64,000 nucleotides of DNA from Streptomyces graminofaciens (GCF_030294945.1 NZ_AP018448.1:9334501-9398500); one strand, 5' to 3'; positions 27,964 through 37,633 are shown, counted from the first letter of the stretch. Notes: generated by a model from the sequence alone, not told the origin. Numbers and translations are program-made.

Positions 27964-30900
27964 ATGTCCTGGCTGTCTCGGTTCAGCCTCGCGCAACGGG
28001 CCCTCATAGGTCTGATGTCGATCATCGCGCTCGCCTTCGGGGCGATCGCGATACCTCAGCTCAAACAACAGCTTCTGCCCACCATCGAACTGCCCGTGGT
28101 CTCCGTCCTCGCCCCCTACCAGGGCGCGTCCCCGGACGTGGTCGAGAAGCAGGTCGTGAAGCCCATCGAGGACAGCCTCGAAGGCGTCGACGGCATCACG
28201 GGCGTCACCTCCACGGCCAGCGAGGGCAACGCCCTGATCATGGCGTCCTTCGACTACGGCGAGGGCACCGACCAGCTCGTCGCCGATGTCCAGCAGGCCG
28301 TCAACCGCGCCCGGGCACAGCTCCCGGACGATGTGGACCCGCAGGTCGTGGCCGGCTCGACGGACGACATCCCGACCGTCGTCCTCGCCGTCACCTCCGA
28401 CGAGGACCAGCAGGCCCTCGCCGACAAGCTCGACCGGACCGTCGTCCCCACCCTCGAGGACATCGACGGCGTCGGCCGGGTCACCGTCGACGGCGTCCGC
28501 GACCTCCAGGTCACCGTCACACCGGACGACGCGAAGCTCGCGAAGGCGGGCCTGAACACGATGGCCCTCTCCCAGGCCCTCCAGGCCGGCGGCGCCACCG
28601 TCCCGGCCGGCTCCTTCGACGAGGACGGCGCCAACCGCACCGTCCAGGTCGGCGGCGGCTTCACCTCGCTGAAGCAGATCGAGGACCTGATGGTGACGGG
28701 CGAGGGCGCCAAGAAGCCCGTACGCCTCGCCGATGTGGCCACCGTCAAGGAGGAGCAGGCCAAGGCCGTCTCCCTGACCCGCACGAACGGCAGGCCGAGC
28801 CTCGCCGTCCAGGTCACCATGGACCACGACGGCAGTGCGGTCGCCATCTCCGACGCCGTCGAGGACAAGCTCTCGGACCTGCGCCGGGACGTCGGCTCGG
28901 GCGCGACGGTCACCGTGGTCAGCGACCAGGGACCGGCGGTGGCGAAGTCCATCGACGGTCTGACCACCGAGGGCGCGCTGGGCCTGCTCTTCGCGGTCCT
29001 CGTCATCCTGGTCTTCCTGGCGTCGGTCCGCTCCACGCTGGTCACGGCGGTCAGCATCCCGCTGTCGGTCGTCCTGGCCCTGATCGTGCTGTGGACCCGC
29101 GACCTGTCGCTCAACATGCTGACGCTCGGCGCGCTGACCATCGCCATCGGCCGTGTCGTCGACGACTCGATCGTCGTCCTGGAGAACATCAAGCGCCACC
29201 TCGGCTACGGCGAGGAGCGCGAGGAGGCCATCCTCAAGGCGGTCCGCGAGGTCGCGGGCGCGGTCACGTCCTCCACCCTCACGACGGTCGCCGTCTTCCT
29301 CCCGATCGGCCTGACCGGCGGCATGGTCGGCGAACTGTTCGGCAGCTTCTCCCTCACCGTGACGGCGGCCCTGCTGGCCTCCCTCCTGGTGTCGCTGACG
29401 GTCGTCCCGGTCCTGTCGTACTGGTTCCTGCGCGCCCCGAAGGGCACCCCCGAGGACGCCGACGAGGCCCGCCGCAAGGCCGAGGAGAAGGAGGCGAAGA
29501 GCAGGCTCCAGCGCTTCTACGTCCCCGTCCTGCGCTTCGCCACACGTCGCCGTCTGACCAGCCTGGCCATCGCGGCCGTGGTCCTGGTCGGCACGTTCGG
29601 CATGGCCCCGCTGCTGAAGACGAACTTCTTCGACCAGGGCGAGCAGGAAGTCCTCACCGTCAAGCAGGAGTTGAAGCCGGGCACCAGCCTCGCGGCGACG
29701 GACGAGCAGGCGAAGAAGGTCGAGAAGCTGCTCGCGGACACCGAGGGCGTCAAGGACTCCCAGGTGACGATCGGCTCGTCCGGCTTCCTGGCGGCCTTCG
29801 GCGGCGGCACGGACACCAACCAGGCCACGTACAGCGTGATGCTGGAGGACTCGGCGTCCTCCGAGGACGTCCAGGACCGTATCGAGAAGGGCCTGACCAA
29901 GCTCTCGGACATCGGTACGACCACGGTCGCGGTCGGCGACGCCTTCGGCAGCCAGGACCTCAGCGTCGTCGTCAAGGCGGCCGACGCGGACGTGCTGCGC
30001 AAGGCGGCCGAGCAGGTGCGCGACGCGGTCTCCACGCTGGACGACGTCACGGACGTGACCAGCGACCTCGCCCAGAGCGTGCCCCGCATCTCGGTGAAGG
30101 CCACGGACAAGGCGGCAGCGGCCGGCTTCAACGACCAGACCCTCGGCGCGGCCGTCGGCCAGGCGGTCCGCGGTACGACGAGCGGGAAGGCCGTTCTCGA
30201 CGACACCGAGCGGGACATCGTCATCAGGTCGGCCGAGCCCGCCGAGACGCTGGCCGAGCTGAAGGCGCTGCGCCTCGGCCCGGTGAAGCTGGGTGACATC
30301 GCGAAGGTCGAGCTGGTGGACGGCCCGGTGTCGATGACCCGGATCGACGGCCAGCGGGCCGCGACGATCACGGCGAAGCCGGTCGGCGAGAACACCGGCG
30401 CGGTGAGCGCGGATCTGACGGCCAAGCTGAACGGTCTGAAGCTGCCCGAGGGCGCCACGGCCGCCATCGGCGGTGTCTCCCAGGACCAGGACGACGCGTT
30501 CGCGTCGCTGGGCCTGGCGATGCTGGCGGCGATCGCGATCGTGTTCATGCTGCTGGTGGCGACCTTCCGCTCCCTGGTCCAGCCGCTGATCCTGCTCGTC
30601 TCCATCCCGTTCGCCGCGACGGGCGCGATCGGTCTGCTGGTGATCACGGGCACCCCGATGGGTGTCCCGGCGATGATCGGCATGCTGATGCTGATCGGCA
30701 TCGTCGTCACCAACGCGATCGTGCTGATCGACCTGATCAACCAGTACCGGCGACAGGGCTACGGCACGGTCGAGGCGGTCATCGAGGGCGGTCGCCACCG
30801 CCTCCGCCCGATCCTGATGACCGCCCTGGCGACGATCTTCGCCCTTCTCCCCATGGCCCTCGGCGTCACGGGCGAGGGCGGATTCATCGCCCAGCCGCTG

Positions 30901-31086
30901 GCGGTCGTGGTGATCGGCGGTCTGATCACGTCCACCCTGCTGACGCTGCTCCTGGTCCCGACGCTTTACACGATCGTCGAGATCAGGAAGGAGCGCCGCG
31001 CGAAGAAGCGGGCGGCGAAGAAGACGGACACGCCCACGCGACCGGCGTCCACCACCGAGGAGGAACCGGAGCCGGCGGGCGTCTGA
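27964..31086 (+). CDS. RND-superfamily efflux permease (AcrB/HAE1-like)
   Basis: A 1040-aa inner-membrane proton-driven transporter. It begins MSWLSRFSLAQRALIGLMS and has the two-fold repeat of six helices each, with large periplasmic-type loops. TM4 has GRVVDDSIVVLENIKRH, the paired proton-relay aspartates. The second half has GIVVTNAIVLIDLINQYRR. ATG 27964 is chosen for the GGAAGAGAG site; an ATG at 27895 would add 23 polar residues. No membrane-fusion or outer-membrane partner is encoded nearby, as expected in a monoderm. It ends at a very strong terminator. Confidence 0.93.
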   Translation: MSWLSRFSLAQRALIGLMSIIALAFGAIAIPQLKQQLLPTIELPVVSVLAPYQGASPDVVEKQVVKPIEDSLEGVDGITGVTSTASEGNALIMASFDYGEGTDQLVADVQQAVNRARAQLPDDVDPQVVAGSTDDIPTVVLAVTSDEDQQALADKLDRTVVPTLEDIDGVGRVTVDGVRDLQVTVTPDDAKLAKAGLNTMALSQALQAGGATVPAGSFDEDGANRTVQVGGGFTSLKQIEDLMVTGEGAKKPVRLADVATVKEEQAKAVSLTRTNGRPSLAVQVTMDHDGSAVAISDAVEDKLSDLRRDVGSGATVTVVSDQGPAVAKSIDGLTTEGALGLLFAVLVILVFLASVRSTLVTAVSIPLSVVLALIVLWTRDLSLNMLTLGALTIAIGRVVDDSIVVLENIKRHLGYGEEREEAILKAVREVAGAVTSSTLTTVAVFLPIGLTGGMVGELFGSFSLTVTAALLASLLVSLTVVPVLSYWFLRAPKGTPEDADEARRKAEEKEAKSRLQRFYVPVLRFATRRRLTSLAIAAVVLVGTFGMAPLLKTNFFDQGEQEVLTVKQELKPGTSLAATDEQAKKVEKLLADTEGVKDSQVTIGSSGFLAAFGGGTDTNQATYSVMLEDSASSEDVQDRIEKGLTKLSDIGTTTVAVGDAFGSQDLSVVVKAADADVLRKAAEQVRDAVSTLDDVTDVTSDLAQSVPRISVKATDKAAAAGFNDQTLGAAVGQAVRGTTSGKAVLDDTERDIVIRSAEPAETLAELKALRLGPVKLGDIAKVELVDGPVSMTRIDGQRAATITAKPVGENTGAVSADLTAKLNGLKLPEGATAAIGGVSQDQDDAFASLGLAMLAAIAIVFMLLVATFRSLVQPLILLVSIPFAATGAIGLLVITGTPMGVPAMIGMLMLIGIVVTNAIVLIDLINQYRRQGYGTVEAVIEGGRHRLRPILMTALATIFALLPMALGVTGEGGFIAQPLAVVVIGGLITSTLLTLLLVPTLYTIVEIRKERRAKKRAAKKTDTPTRPASTTEEEPEPAGV

Positions 31087-31111
31087 CACCGACCGACGCC
31101 ACCTCGGCCCA

Positions 31112-31156
31112 CGGCGGCCGGGTCCCGAACCCCCACGGTTCGGGACCCGGCCGCCG
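31112..31156 (+). terminator. Strong terminator after the RND gene
   Basis: Perfect 20-bp arms (31112-31131 with 31137-31156, cggcggccgggtcccgaacc) with a 5-base loop. Confidence 0.92.
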
Positions 31157-31225
31157 CGCGTTCGCCTCGTGAGCCGTTACGTATCCTGGCGCCTCGAACT
31201 GCTTTACGGGGGAGGGGATCCGGGC

Positions 31226-33460
31226 GTGCCGCTCCACAGCGACGACCCGAGATCGGTCGGCGGGTACAAGCTCCTCGACCGGCTCGGCACCGGCGGCATG
31301 GGCGTCGTCTACCGGGCGAAGGCACGCTCCGGCCGCGAGGTCGCCGTGAAGGTGGTGCACGCCCAGTACGCGGAGGACGCCGTCTTCCGCGCCCGCTTCC
31401 GGCAGGAGATCGAGGCCGTACGCAAGGTGAGCGGAGCCTTCACCGCGTCGGTCGTGGACGCCGACCCGGAGGCCGTACGCCCCTGGATGGCCACCCAGTA
31501 CGTGGCCGGGCGCTCGCTCGCCCAGCGGATCCGCGACCGGGGCCCGCTGCGCGCCGGAGAACTGCGCGGGCTGGCCCTGGGCCTGGTCGAGGCGCTCCGG
31601 GAGATCCACCGGGCCGGTGTCGTGCACCGGGACCTGAAGCCGGCCAACGTCCTGATGGCCGAGGACGGCCCCCGTGTCATCGACTTCGGCATCTCCCGCG
31701 CGGCGGAGAACCACACCCTGACCGAGACCGGACAGATGTTCGGCACCCCGCCGTTCATGTCCCCGGAACAGCTCACCGACGCCCGTACGGCCGGCCCGGC
31801 CTCGGACATCTTCTCGCTCGGGACCCTCCTGGTGTACGCCCACACCGGGCGCGGCCCCTTCGACGCCGACAGCCCCTATATGACGGCGTACAGGGTGATC
31901 CACGGCGCACCCGTACTGGACGGGGTGCCACAGCCGCTGCGGGCGGTCCTGGAGCGCTGTCTGGCCAAGGAGGCCGCCGACCGGCCAGGACTGGACGAGC
32001 TGGCGGAGGCGCTCGCGACCGCCCTGCCGGAAGCGGACCCCGACGACCCGCCGGCCCCGGCGTCGCACGCGGACTCCCCGGACGCGGGGAGCGCGGCGGA
32101 CCCGCGGGCGGCGACCCGGTCCGGTCGAAGATTCGTGGGCCGTCCGCTGCTGGCCGCGACCGGCACCGTCGGCGCCCTGGTCCTGGGGCTGACGGCCTAT
32201 CTGCTGGGGCCGGGCTGGGCGGAGAGCGGTGACACGCCGAGCCCCGTCCCTTCCGCGGCCTCCAGGTGGGCGGCTCCGCCGGACGGCTGGAAGGCCTGGC
32301 AGACGACGGTGTTCGAGACGGCGTCGTCCGGTGCTCGCAAGGCGCTGGTGGTGAAGGACCGCGAGAGCGGGGGTGATCCCGTCTGCCGGGTGCACGAGGA
32401 CGCCGTCTACTGCGGGGGCCAGGGAGTCCTTCCGGTGCGCGTAGACGGCCGCACCGGCAGAACCGTCTGGCGCGCCGACCTCGCACCGTCCGGTACCGCG
32501 AGAAGGCTGTACTACTCCTCCGTCCTCGGCGTCCGCGACGGCACCGTGTTCGTGCAGCAGACCATCTTCAGCGACACCCCGACGGTCGACCCGGTTCGCC
32601 TCGTCGCCCTCGACGCCAAGACCGGTGATCAGCTGTGGACGCGTGACGTGAACACCGCGGACCTGCCCCTGCACATGACCGACGCCCTGGTCCTCACCCC
32701 GGAGATGGACGGGCGGACGGTGACGGCACGGTCGACCCGTACGGGTGCCGAGCGCTGGTCCGTCGCGTTGCCCGTCGGCCACTACTGCAGGTTCACCACA
32801 GTCGGAACGGACATGTACGCGCAGTGCTTCCCGAGCACCCGGGCGGCCAAGGCGGCGAACAAGAACTCGGTGATCCTGGTGGTGGAGCTGGCCGACGGCT
32901 CGACCACCCGGCGCCTGACGGCACCGCTGGAGAGTGCCGTCCTCGGTGCCCACGACGGCAGAGTGGTGGTGGCACGCCTGGGCGAGGAGACCGGTACGCC
33001 CTTCGGCGACTCGACGTACACCGCGCTGCTGCTGCTCGATCCGGACACCGGGGCCCGCACCACCACGAAGCTGTCGCAGACGTACGAGGGCGAGGCGACA
33101 CTGGCGGACGGCAATCTGTGGTTCACCGAGTCCAGCGGCCGGGTCACCGCCGTGTCGCCGCGGACGGGCGAGCGGCTGTGGCGGACCCGGACCAGCCTGG
33201 AGAAGCCGGGCGTTCCCGTGTACGACCGGCGGACGAAGACCCTCTACCTGGTCAGCGGCAGCGGCCGGCTCGCGGCCCTCGACGGGCCCAAGGGCACCCT
33301 GCTGTGGGAGACCCTGCCGCGCACCGCGCCCGCTGTGAACGGCGTCGCGAGCGATCCCCAGGTGTTGCTCTACAAGGGCGCGCTGGTCGCGGCGGTCCCC
33401 GACGGCACCCTCTTCTCCCTCGACCCCGCCCACCCCGACCGGAAACCCGCGTCGGGGTGA
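31226..33460 (+). CDS. Transmembrane Ser/Thr protein kinase with PQQ-type beta-propeller sensor
   Basis: A 744-aa protein. The kinase domain (about 10-270) has glycine loop LGTGGMGVVYRA, catalytic VVHRDLKPANVL and IDFGIS. A Pro/Asp linker and one membrane helix (LLAATGTVGALVLGLTAYLL, about 310-330) follow. The extracellular half is a PQQ-like propeller with repeats such as GRTGRTVWRADL, DAKTGDQLWTRDV and SPRTGERLWRTR. GTG 31226 is chosen for GGGGGAGGGG 8-10 bases upstream; an ATG at 31169 lacks one. It is monocistronic. The ligand sensed by the propeller is unknown. Confidence 0.92.
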   Translation: MPLHSDDPRSVGGYKLLDRLGTGGMGVVYRAKARSGREVAVKVVHAQYAEDAVFRARFRQEIEAVRKVSGAFTASVVDADPEAVRPWMATQYVAGRSLAQRIRDRGPLRAGELRGLALGLVEALREIHRAGVVHRDLKPANVLMAEDGPRVIDFGISRAAENHTLTETGQMFGTPPFMSPEQLTDARTAGPASDIFSLGTLLVYAHTGRGPFDADSPYMTAYRVIHGAPVLDGVPQPLRAVLERCLAKEAADRPGLDELAEALATALPEADPDDPPAPASHADSPDAGSAADPRAATRSGRRFVGRPLLAATGTVGALVLGLTAYLLGPGWAESGDTPSPVPSAASRWAAPPDGWKAWQTTVFETASSGARKALVVKDRESGGDPVCRVHEDAVYCGGQGVLPVRVDGRTGRTVWRADLAPSGTARRLYYSSVLGVRDGTVFVQQTIFSDTPTVDPVRLVALDAKTGDQLWTRDVNTADLPLHMTDALVLTPEMDGRTVTARSTRTGAERWSVALPVGHYCRFTTVGTDMYAQCFPSTRAAKAANKNSVILVVELADGSTTRRLTAPLESAVLGAHDGRVVVARLGEETGTPFGDSTYTALLLLDPDTGARTTTKLSQTYEGEATLADGNLWFTESSGRVTAVSPRTGERLWRTRTSLEKPGVPVYDRRTKTLYLVSGSGRLAALDGPKGTLLWETLPRTAPAVNGVASDPQVLLYKGALVAAVPDGTLFSLDPAHPDRKPASG

Positions 33461-33502
33461 GCGCACGTCACCCGGGGACTACGGCAGTGCCTCACACGAG
33501 GC

Positions 33503-34687
33503 CTACGGCAGCGCCAGCATCCGCTCCAGCGCCAGCTTCGCGAACGTCTCGGTCTCCTTGTCGACCTGGATCCGGTTGACGAGGTTGCCCTCGGCCAGCG
33601 ACTCCAGCGTCCACACCAGGTGGGGCAGGTCGATGCGGTTCATCGTCGAGCAGAAGCAGACCGTCTTGTCGAGGAAGACGATCTCCTTGCCCTCGGGCGC
33701 GAAACGGTTCGCCAGCCGCCGTACGAGGTTCAGCTCGGTCCCGATGGCCCACTTGGAACCGGCGGGCGCGGCCTCCAGCGCCTTGATGATGTACTCCGTC
33801 GAGCCGACCTGGTCCGCCGCGGCCACGACCTCGTGCTTGCACTCGGGGTGGACCAGGACGTTGACGCCCGGGATGCGCTCGCGCACGTCGTTGACCGAGT
33901 CCAGGCTGAACCGGCCGTGCACCGAGCAGTGGCCCCGCCACAGGATCATCTTCGCGGCGCGCAGCTGCTCCACCGTCACCCCGCCGCCCGGCTTGTGCGG
34001 GTTGTAGAGGACACAGTCGTCCAGCGACATGCCCATGTCCCGCACGGCGGTGTTGCGCCCGAGGTGCTGGTCGGGCAGGAAGAGGACCTTCTCGCCCTGC
34101 TCGAAGGCCCAGTCCAGGGCCCGCTTCGCGTTCGACGAGGTGCAGATCGTGCCGCCGTGCTTGCCGGTGAACGCCTTGATGTCCGCGGACGAGTTCATGT
34201 ACGAGACGGGCACGACCTGGTCGGCGATCCCGGCCTCGGTCAGCACGTCCCAGCACTCGGCGACCTGCTCGGCGGTGGCCATGTCGGCCATAGAGCACCC
34301 GGCGGCCAGGTCTGGAAGGACCACCTTCTGGTCGTCGCCGGTCAGGATGTCCGCCGACTCGGCCATGAAGTGCACACCGCAGAACACGATGTACTCCGCC
34401 TCGGGGCGCGCCGCCGCGTCCCGGGCCAGCTTGAAGGAGTCGCCCGTGACGTCCGCGAACTGGATGACCTCGTCGCGCTGGTAGTGGTGGCCGAGCACGA
34501 AGACCTTGTCCCCGAGCTTCTCCTTGGCCGCGCGGGCGCGCTCCACGAGATCCGGGTCGGACGGCGACGGCAGGTCGCCGGGACACTCGACGCCGCGCTC
34601 GCTCCTCGGATCGGCCTCACGGCCGAGGAGCAGCAGGGCAAGAGGAGTCGGCTGTACGTCGAGCTCCGGGGTCTGGGCGGTGGTCAC
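33503..34687 (-). CDS. nadA: Quinolinate synthase A
   Basis: A 394-aa [4Fe-4S] enzyme condensing iminoaspartate with dihydroxyacetone phosphate in NAD synthesis. Cluster cysteines are seen in YIVFCGVHFMAESA, VLVHPECKHEV and DKTVCFCSTMN. LGHHYQRDEVIQFAD and VSYMNSSADIKAF are substrate loops. GTG 34687 is chosen because AGAAAGG lies 9 bases upstream; the GTG 9 bases earlier directly abuts that site. nadB and nadC are not in the window. It is divergent from erpA, an iron-sulfur carrier, across a 268-base AT-rich spacer. Confidence 0.94.
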   Translation of the reverse strand: MTTAQTPELDVQPTPLALLLLGREADPRSERGVECPGDLPSPSDPDLVERARAAKEKLGDKVFVLGHHYQRDEVIQFADVTGDSFKLARDAAARPEAEYIVFCGVHFMAESADILTGDDQKVVLPDLAAGCSMADMATAEQVAECWDVLTEAGIADQVVPVSYMNSSADIKAFTGKHGGTICTSSNAKRALDWAFEQGEKVLFLPDQHLGRNTAVRDMGMSLDDCVLYNPHKPGGGVTVEQLRAAKMILWRGHCSVHGRFSLDSVNDVRERIPGVNVLVHPECKHEVVAAADQVGSTEYIIKALEAAPAGSKWAIGTELNLVRRLANRFAPEGKEIVFLDKTVCFCSTMNRIDLPHLVWTLESLAEGNLVNRIQVDKETETFAKLALERMLALP

Positions 34688-34718
34688 GACACGCACCCTT
34701 TCTACTTTTCGTCGAACT

Positions 34719-34771
34719 GACGCTATCTATCATAACCCGGTTCACGTCACTTTGACGATGGTCATAGCGTC
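34719..34771. promoter_or_regulatory. Nested palindromes in the nadA promoter region
   Basis: GACGCTAT (34719-34726) is inversely repeated as ATAGCGTC (34764-34771). Between them lies CGTCActtTGACG (34745-34757). The stretch is unusually AT-rich for this genome and is 32-84 bp upstream of nadA. It is a candidate operator for an NAD-responsive repressor. Confidence 0.4.
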
Positions 34772-34955
34772 GATGTGACATGAATCCCGGTGGCGCAGGG
34801 GCGGGACGCCCGCAAGGCTGCTGTTCGCCGCATCTCACGTGTGCGAGCATGAAAGAACAGGCGAAAAGACAAGTCGCTCGGCGCGGAATGAATCCCTGGC
34901 CCCGCCGGTTGCACATGTCGGCAAGCAGTCTCCGTACAACCCGGGAGAGATGTAG

Positions 34956-35312
34956 ATGTCCGTATCGGACGAGACCAACACCGTCACCGACGGCATCATC
35001 CTGTCCGACGCCGCCGCGGCGAAGGTCAAGGCCCTGCTCGACCAGGAAGGCCGTGACGACCTGGCGCTGCGCGTCGCCGTCCAGCCCGGCGGCTGCTCCG
35101 GCCTGCGCTACCAGCTCTTCTTCGACGAGCGCTCGCTCGACGGCGACGTGGAGAAGGACTTCGGCGGTGTGAAGGTCGTCACCGACCGCATGAGCGCCCC
35201 GTACCTCGGCGGTGCCACCATCGACTTCGTCGACACCATCGAGAAGCAGGGCTTCACCATCGACAACCCGAACGCGACGGGTTCCTGCGCCTGCGGCGAC
35301 TCCTTCAACTGA
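34956..35312 (+). CDS. erpA: A-type iron-sulfur cluster carrier (ErpA/HesB family)
   Basis: A 118-aa cytoplasmic carrier delivering Fe-S clusters to apoproteins. The three conserved cysteines are in VQPGGCSGLRYQ and GSCACGDSF. GGGAGAG lies 6 bases upstream of ATG 34956. It is monocistronic with a strong terminator after it. Its position beside nadA, whose product needs a 4Fe-4S cluster, and close to cytochrome oxidase genes is conserved in Streptomyces as I remember it. Confidence 0.94.
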   Translation: MSVSDETNTVTDGIILSDAAAAKVKALLDQEGRDDLALRVAVQPGGCSGLRYQLFFDERSLDGDVEKDFGGVKVVTDRMSAPYLGGATIDFVDTIEKQGFTIDNPNATGSCACGDSFN

Positions 35313-35344
35313 GCCACCGCTCCCGCAGTAGTACGCGTACGTAC

Positions 35345-35380
35345 GAAGGCGGCGTCCCCTTTCGAGGGGACGCCGCCTTC
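35345..35380. terminator. Bidirectional terminator after erpA
   Basis: GAAGGCGGCGTCCCC (35345-35359) pairs with GGGGACGCCGCCTTC (35366-35380). It serves erpA and the convergent membrane protein gene. Confidence 0.92.
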
Positions 35381-35402
35381 GTGCTTTCGCGCTTTCCGTA
35401 CG

Positions 35403-37229
35403 CTACCGGGGCTTCGGTCCGTCGAGCCCGCCCGCCGCGATCTTCCTGCCGTCCGAACCCACGACCGCGCGGTCGCCGAGCGGCGAGTCCAGGGTCACCG
35501 TCCGCTCCACCACCTTGGCGATCAGAATGCAGACCTTGCCCTTCCACGGCGTCGCGGTCACGGTGACGGTCACCTTCTTCCCGTCCTCGGTGGCCGCGGC
35601 CGAGTAGTCGCTGCACACCCCGCCCCAGAAACTGACGGTCAGCTTGTCGCCGTCGGCCTCGTACCCCTGGATCTTGACGTCGTGCGAGGACGGGCTGTCA
35701 CCGGGGTCGCTGGGCACCGGCGCAGGCTGTTCGCCGCTCGGTGTCGGGGCCGGCAGTGTCTCGGGGGCGGCCAGGTACTTCGGGTCGACCGCCGGCTGAG
35801 TCACCGTGAAGCTCTCGTCGGCGCCCTTCGGCCGCACATCGAACAGCCAGGACGGCACCAGCGCCGACTTCCCGTCCACGAAGTGCGAGGCGAGCCCGAA
35901 CACCGCCTCGCGCACCGGGACCGTCTGCCGCTTCGGCTCGGGAACCGTCGTCGACGGCTCGCACAGCGAGTCCGCCGTGCCCTCGCTCTCCGCCGGTACG
36001 GCGGTGGCGCAGCCGCCGATGCCGACGGTCCGGCCCGAGCCGTTGAGCAGCTCCAGCGCCCGCTCCGCGGCCACGACCGGGTATGTGTCACTCTTCACCG
36101 GCGCCTTCAGGTTGCCGCTGCCGCCGACCACCTCGCCGTCGGGACCGACCTGGATGCCGGTCGCCCAGCCGTATGTGGGCAGCCCGCCGACCTCGGGGTC
36201 CGCGTTCACCACCCGCACGGTGCCCGTGAGCCCGGTGGCGTCGATCTTCGCGTCGTCCTGGCCCACGGCCTTGAGCACGGGGGCCGCGGCCTTCTTCGCC
36301 GCCGCCTCGCTCACCGGATCGGCGTCCGCCGACGTGCCCTCGGCCGTGACGCCGGAGGCGCAGACCTCGACCTTCTGGCAGTTGTCGGTGCCGGGCAGGG
36401 ACCGGTTGAACGTCCAGGCCCCGGGCGCCTCCCGGGCCACCTGCAGACCCGGCCCCGAACCGTCGGCCGTGTTCCCGACCCGCCAGAACCCGTCCTCGGC
36501 CACCGGCTTGCCCTCGACCCCGAGCGCCTTCGCGAGCCGCGCCACCTCGGCGGCCGTCACCTCGCCCCCGGCCCGGTACACGGGGGCCGAGTCGGGCCCG
36601 TCGGGGAGCTCGCCGTCCGCGCGATACGTCACGCCGTTGGGGTCGGGCTCGCCGGGCGCGATGTCGTGCGGGCCGCCCTCGCTGTAGCCGTCGAGGGCGA
36701 GCGGCGGGGGAGTGCCCTCATCGCTCGGGCCGGTGTTCGAACCACCGCTCCCGGCGGAGCCGCTGGACGCGCTCGTGGCGAGGTACGCCCCACCGCCCCC
36801 GACCAGCAGCACGGCGGCCGTCACGGAGGCGATGAGGACGGGGGAACGCCGCCGCCTGGGCCGCGCGGCACCGTGGACCGCGCCGAGGTCCGCGCCGAGG
36901 TCCGCGGCGCCGCCCGCTTCGCCGGCTTCGGCCTTCTCCCCGGCTTCGCAGGCCGTGGCCTTCTCGTCGCCGGCCGCGGATTCGGCCTCCGCGTCACGCG
37001 CCTCCGCGTCACGCGCCTCCGCGTCACCCGTCTCCGGGTTACGCGTCTCCGGGTTACGCGTCTCCGCGTCACCTGTCTCCGCGTCGTCGACCCCCTCCGC
37101 CTCGGCGGTCTCATCCGCCTCCGCGGCCTCATCCCCGGCAGTCCCGGTCTCCTCGACGGCGTCGGGCGTGGTGGTGCCCTCGTCCGGGTTGTCGAGGTTC
37201 TCGGGGTTGTCGGGTCGCTCGGAGTTCAC
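35403..37229 (-). CDS. Membrane-anchored extracellular protein with acidic repeat N-terminus
   Basis: A 608-aa protein. The cytoplasmic N-terminus (about 1-125) is Glu/Asp/Ala-rich and contains pentapeptide repeats (DAETG, NPETR, DAEAR). A basic RRRRS stop and one membrane helix (VLIASVTAAVLLVGGGGAYL, about 131-150) follow. The long extracellular part has four or more cysteines (NCQKVEVC, GGCATAV, WGGVCSD, KGKVCIL) that may form disulfides. I do not recognise the extracellular fold. The gene is monocistronic and convergent with erpA. Confidence 0.8.
   Translation of the reverse strand: MNSERPDNPENLDNPDEGTTTPDAVEETGTAGDEAAEADETAEAEGVDDAETGDAETRNPETRNPETGDAEARDAEARDAEAESAAGDEKATACEAGEKAEAGEAGGAADLGADLGAVHGAARPRRRRSPVLIASVTAAVLLVGGGGAYLATSASSGSAGSGGSNTGPSDEGTPPPLALDGYSEGGPHDIAPGEPDPNGVTYRADGELPDGPDSAPVYRAGGEVTAAEVARLAKALGVEGKPVAEDGFWRVGNTADGSGPGLQVAREAPGAWTFNRSLPGTDNCQKVEVCASGVTAEGTSADADPVSEAAAKKAAAPVLKAVGQDDAKIDATGLTGTVRVVNADPEVGGLPTYGWATGIQVGPDGEVVGGSGNLKAPVKSDTYPVVAAERALELLNGSGRTVGIGGCATAVPAESEGTADSLCEPSTTVPEPKRQTVPVREAVFGLASHFVDGKSALVPSWLFDVRPKGADESFTVTQPAVDPKYLAAPETLPAPTPSGEQPAPVPSDPGDSPSSHDVKIQGYEADGDKLTVSFWGGVCSDYSAAATEDGKKVTVTVTATPWKGKVCILIAKVVERTVTLDSPLGDRAVVGSDGRKIAAGGLDGPKPR
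36986..37090. repeat. Seven tandem 15-bp units inside a coding region
   Basis: Units of type CCTCCGCGTCACGCG and TCTCCGGGTTACGCG run in register and encode five-residue Asx-Xaa-Glu-Xaa-Xaa repeats in the cytoplasmic N-terminus of the anchored protein. Being in multiples of three, copy changes would keep the frame. Confidence 0.85.
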
Positions 37230-37423
37230 CGCATCGCTCCTTCGGCTCCACTGCTGTCCCTGACCGGGCCCTGTCAGGAAAGGGACACGGAAGGGTCGTA
37301 CACCGCCTCCCCCTTACGGGGGACAGCGATGGGACGCGGCGCGGGAGCCGACGGTTCCCTGTTCGAGCCGGGAACCAGGGAGACGGGTGGAGCCGGGGAG
37401 TCGGGTGGCGGCGGACCGTCGGC

Positions 37424-37633
37424 TCAGTCGCCGTAGTCGGACATCGCGTCCACCAGCCGTGCGGACCGGGCCGGCACGGTCACCCCGAGGATGAGCGAAG
37501 GGGACACCGGAGCCGTATGGACCTTGGCGGGGGCGGCCCAGTGCACGGCCATCCGGGCGCAGTCGCCGCGCAGGGCGACGAGGTCGATCTCCAGGTCGAG
37601 CGGGGCGGTGCCGGGGACCTCGGTGTTCGTCAT
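37424..37633 (-). CDS. Small protein, 69 aa, hypothetical
   Basis: A 69-residue protein MTNTEVPGTAPLDLEIDLV...DAMSDYGD without membrane segments. The ribosome site is weak. It lies upstream of, and in the same direction as, the anchored protein gene, 194 bases away. It is divergent from the PfkB kinase. Codon bias is consistent with coding. Function unknown. Confidence 0.65.
   Translation of the reverse strand: MTNTEVPGTAPLDLEIDLVALRGDCARMAVHWAAPAKVHTAPVSPSLILGVTVPARSARLVDAMSDYGD

Noticed and set aside
27880..31089. 1069-codon frame antisense to the RND pump
   Set aside because: Shadow with no recognisable domain; the plus strand encodes a full RND transporter.
36986..37090. Possible CRISPR-like array
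   Set aside because: Units are 15 bp, contiguous without spacers and in frame within a coding region.
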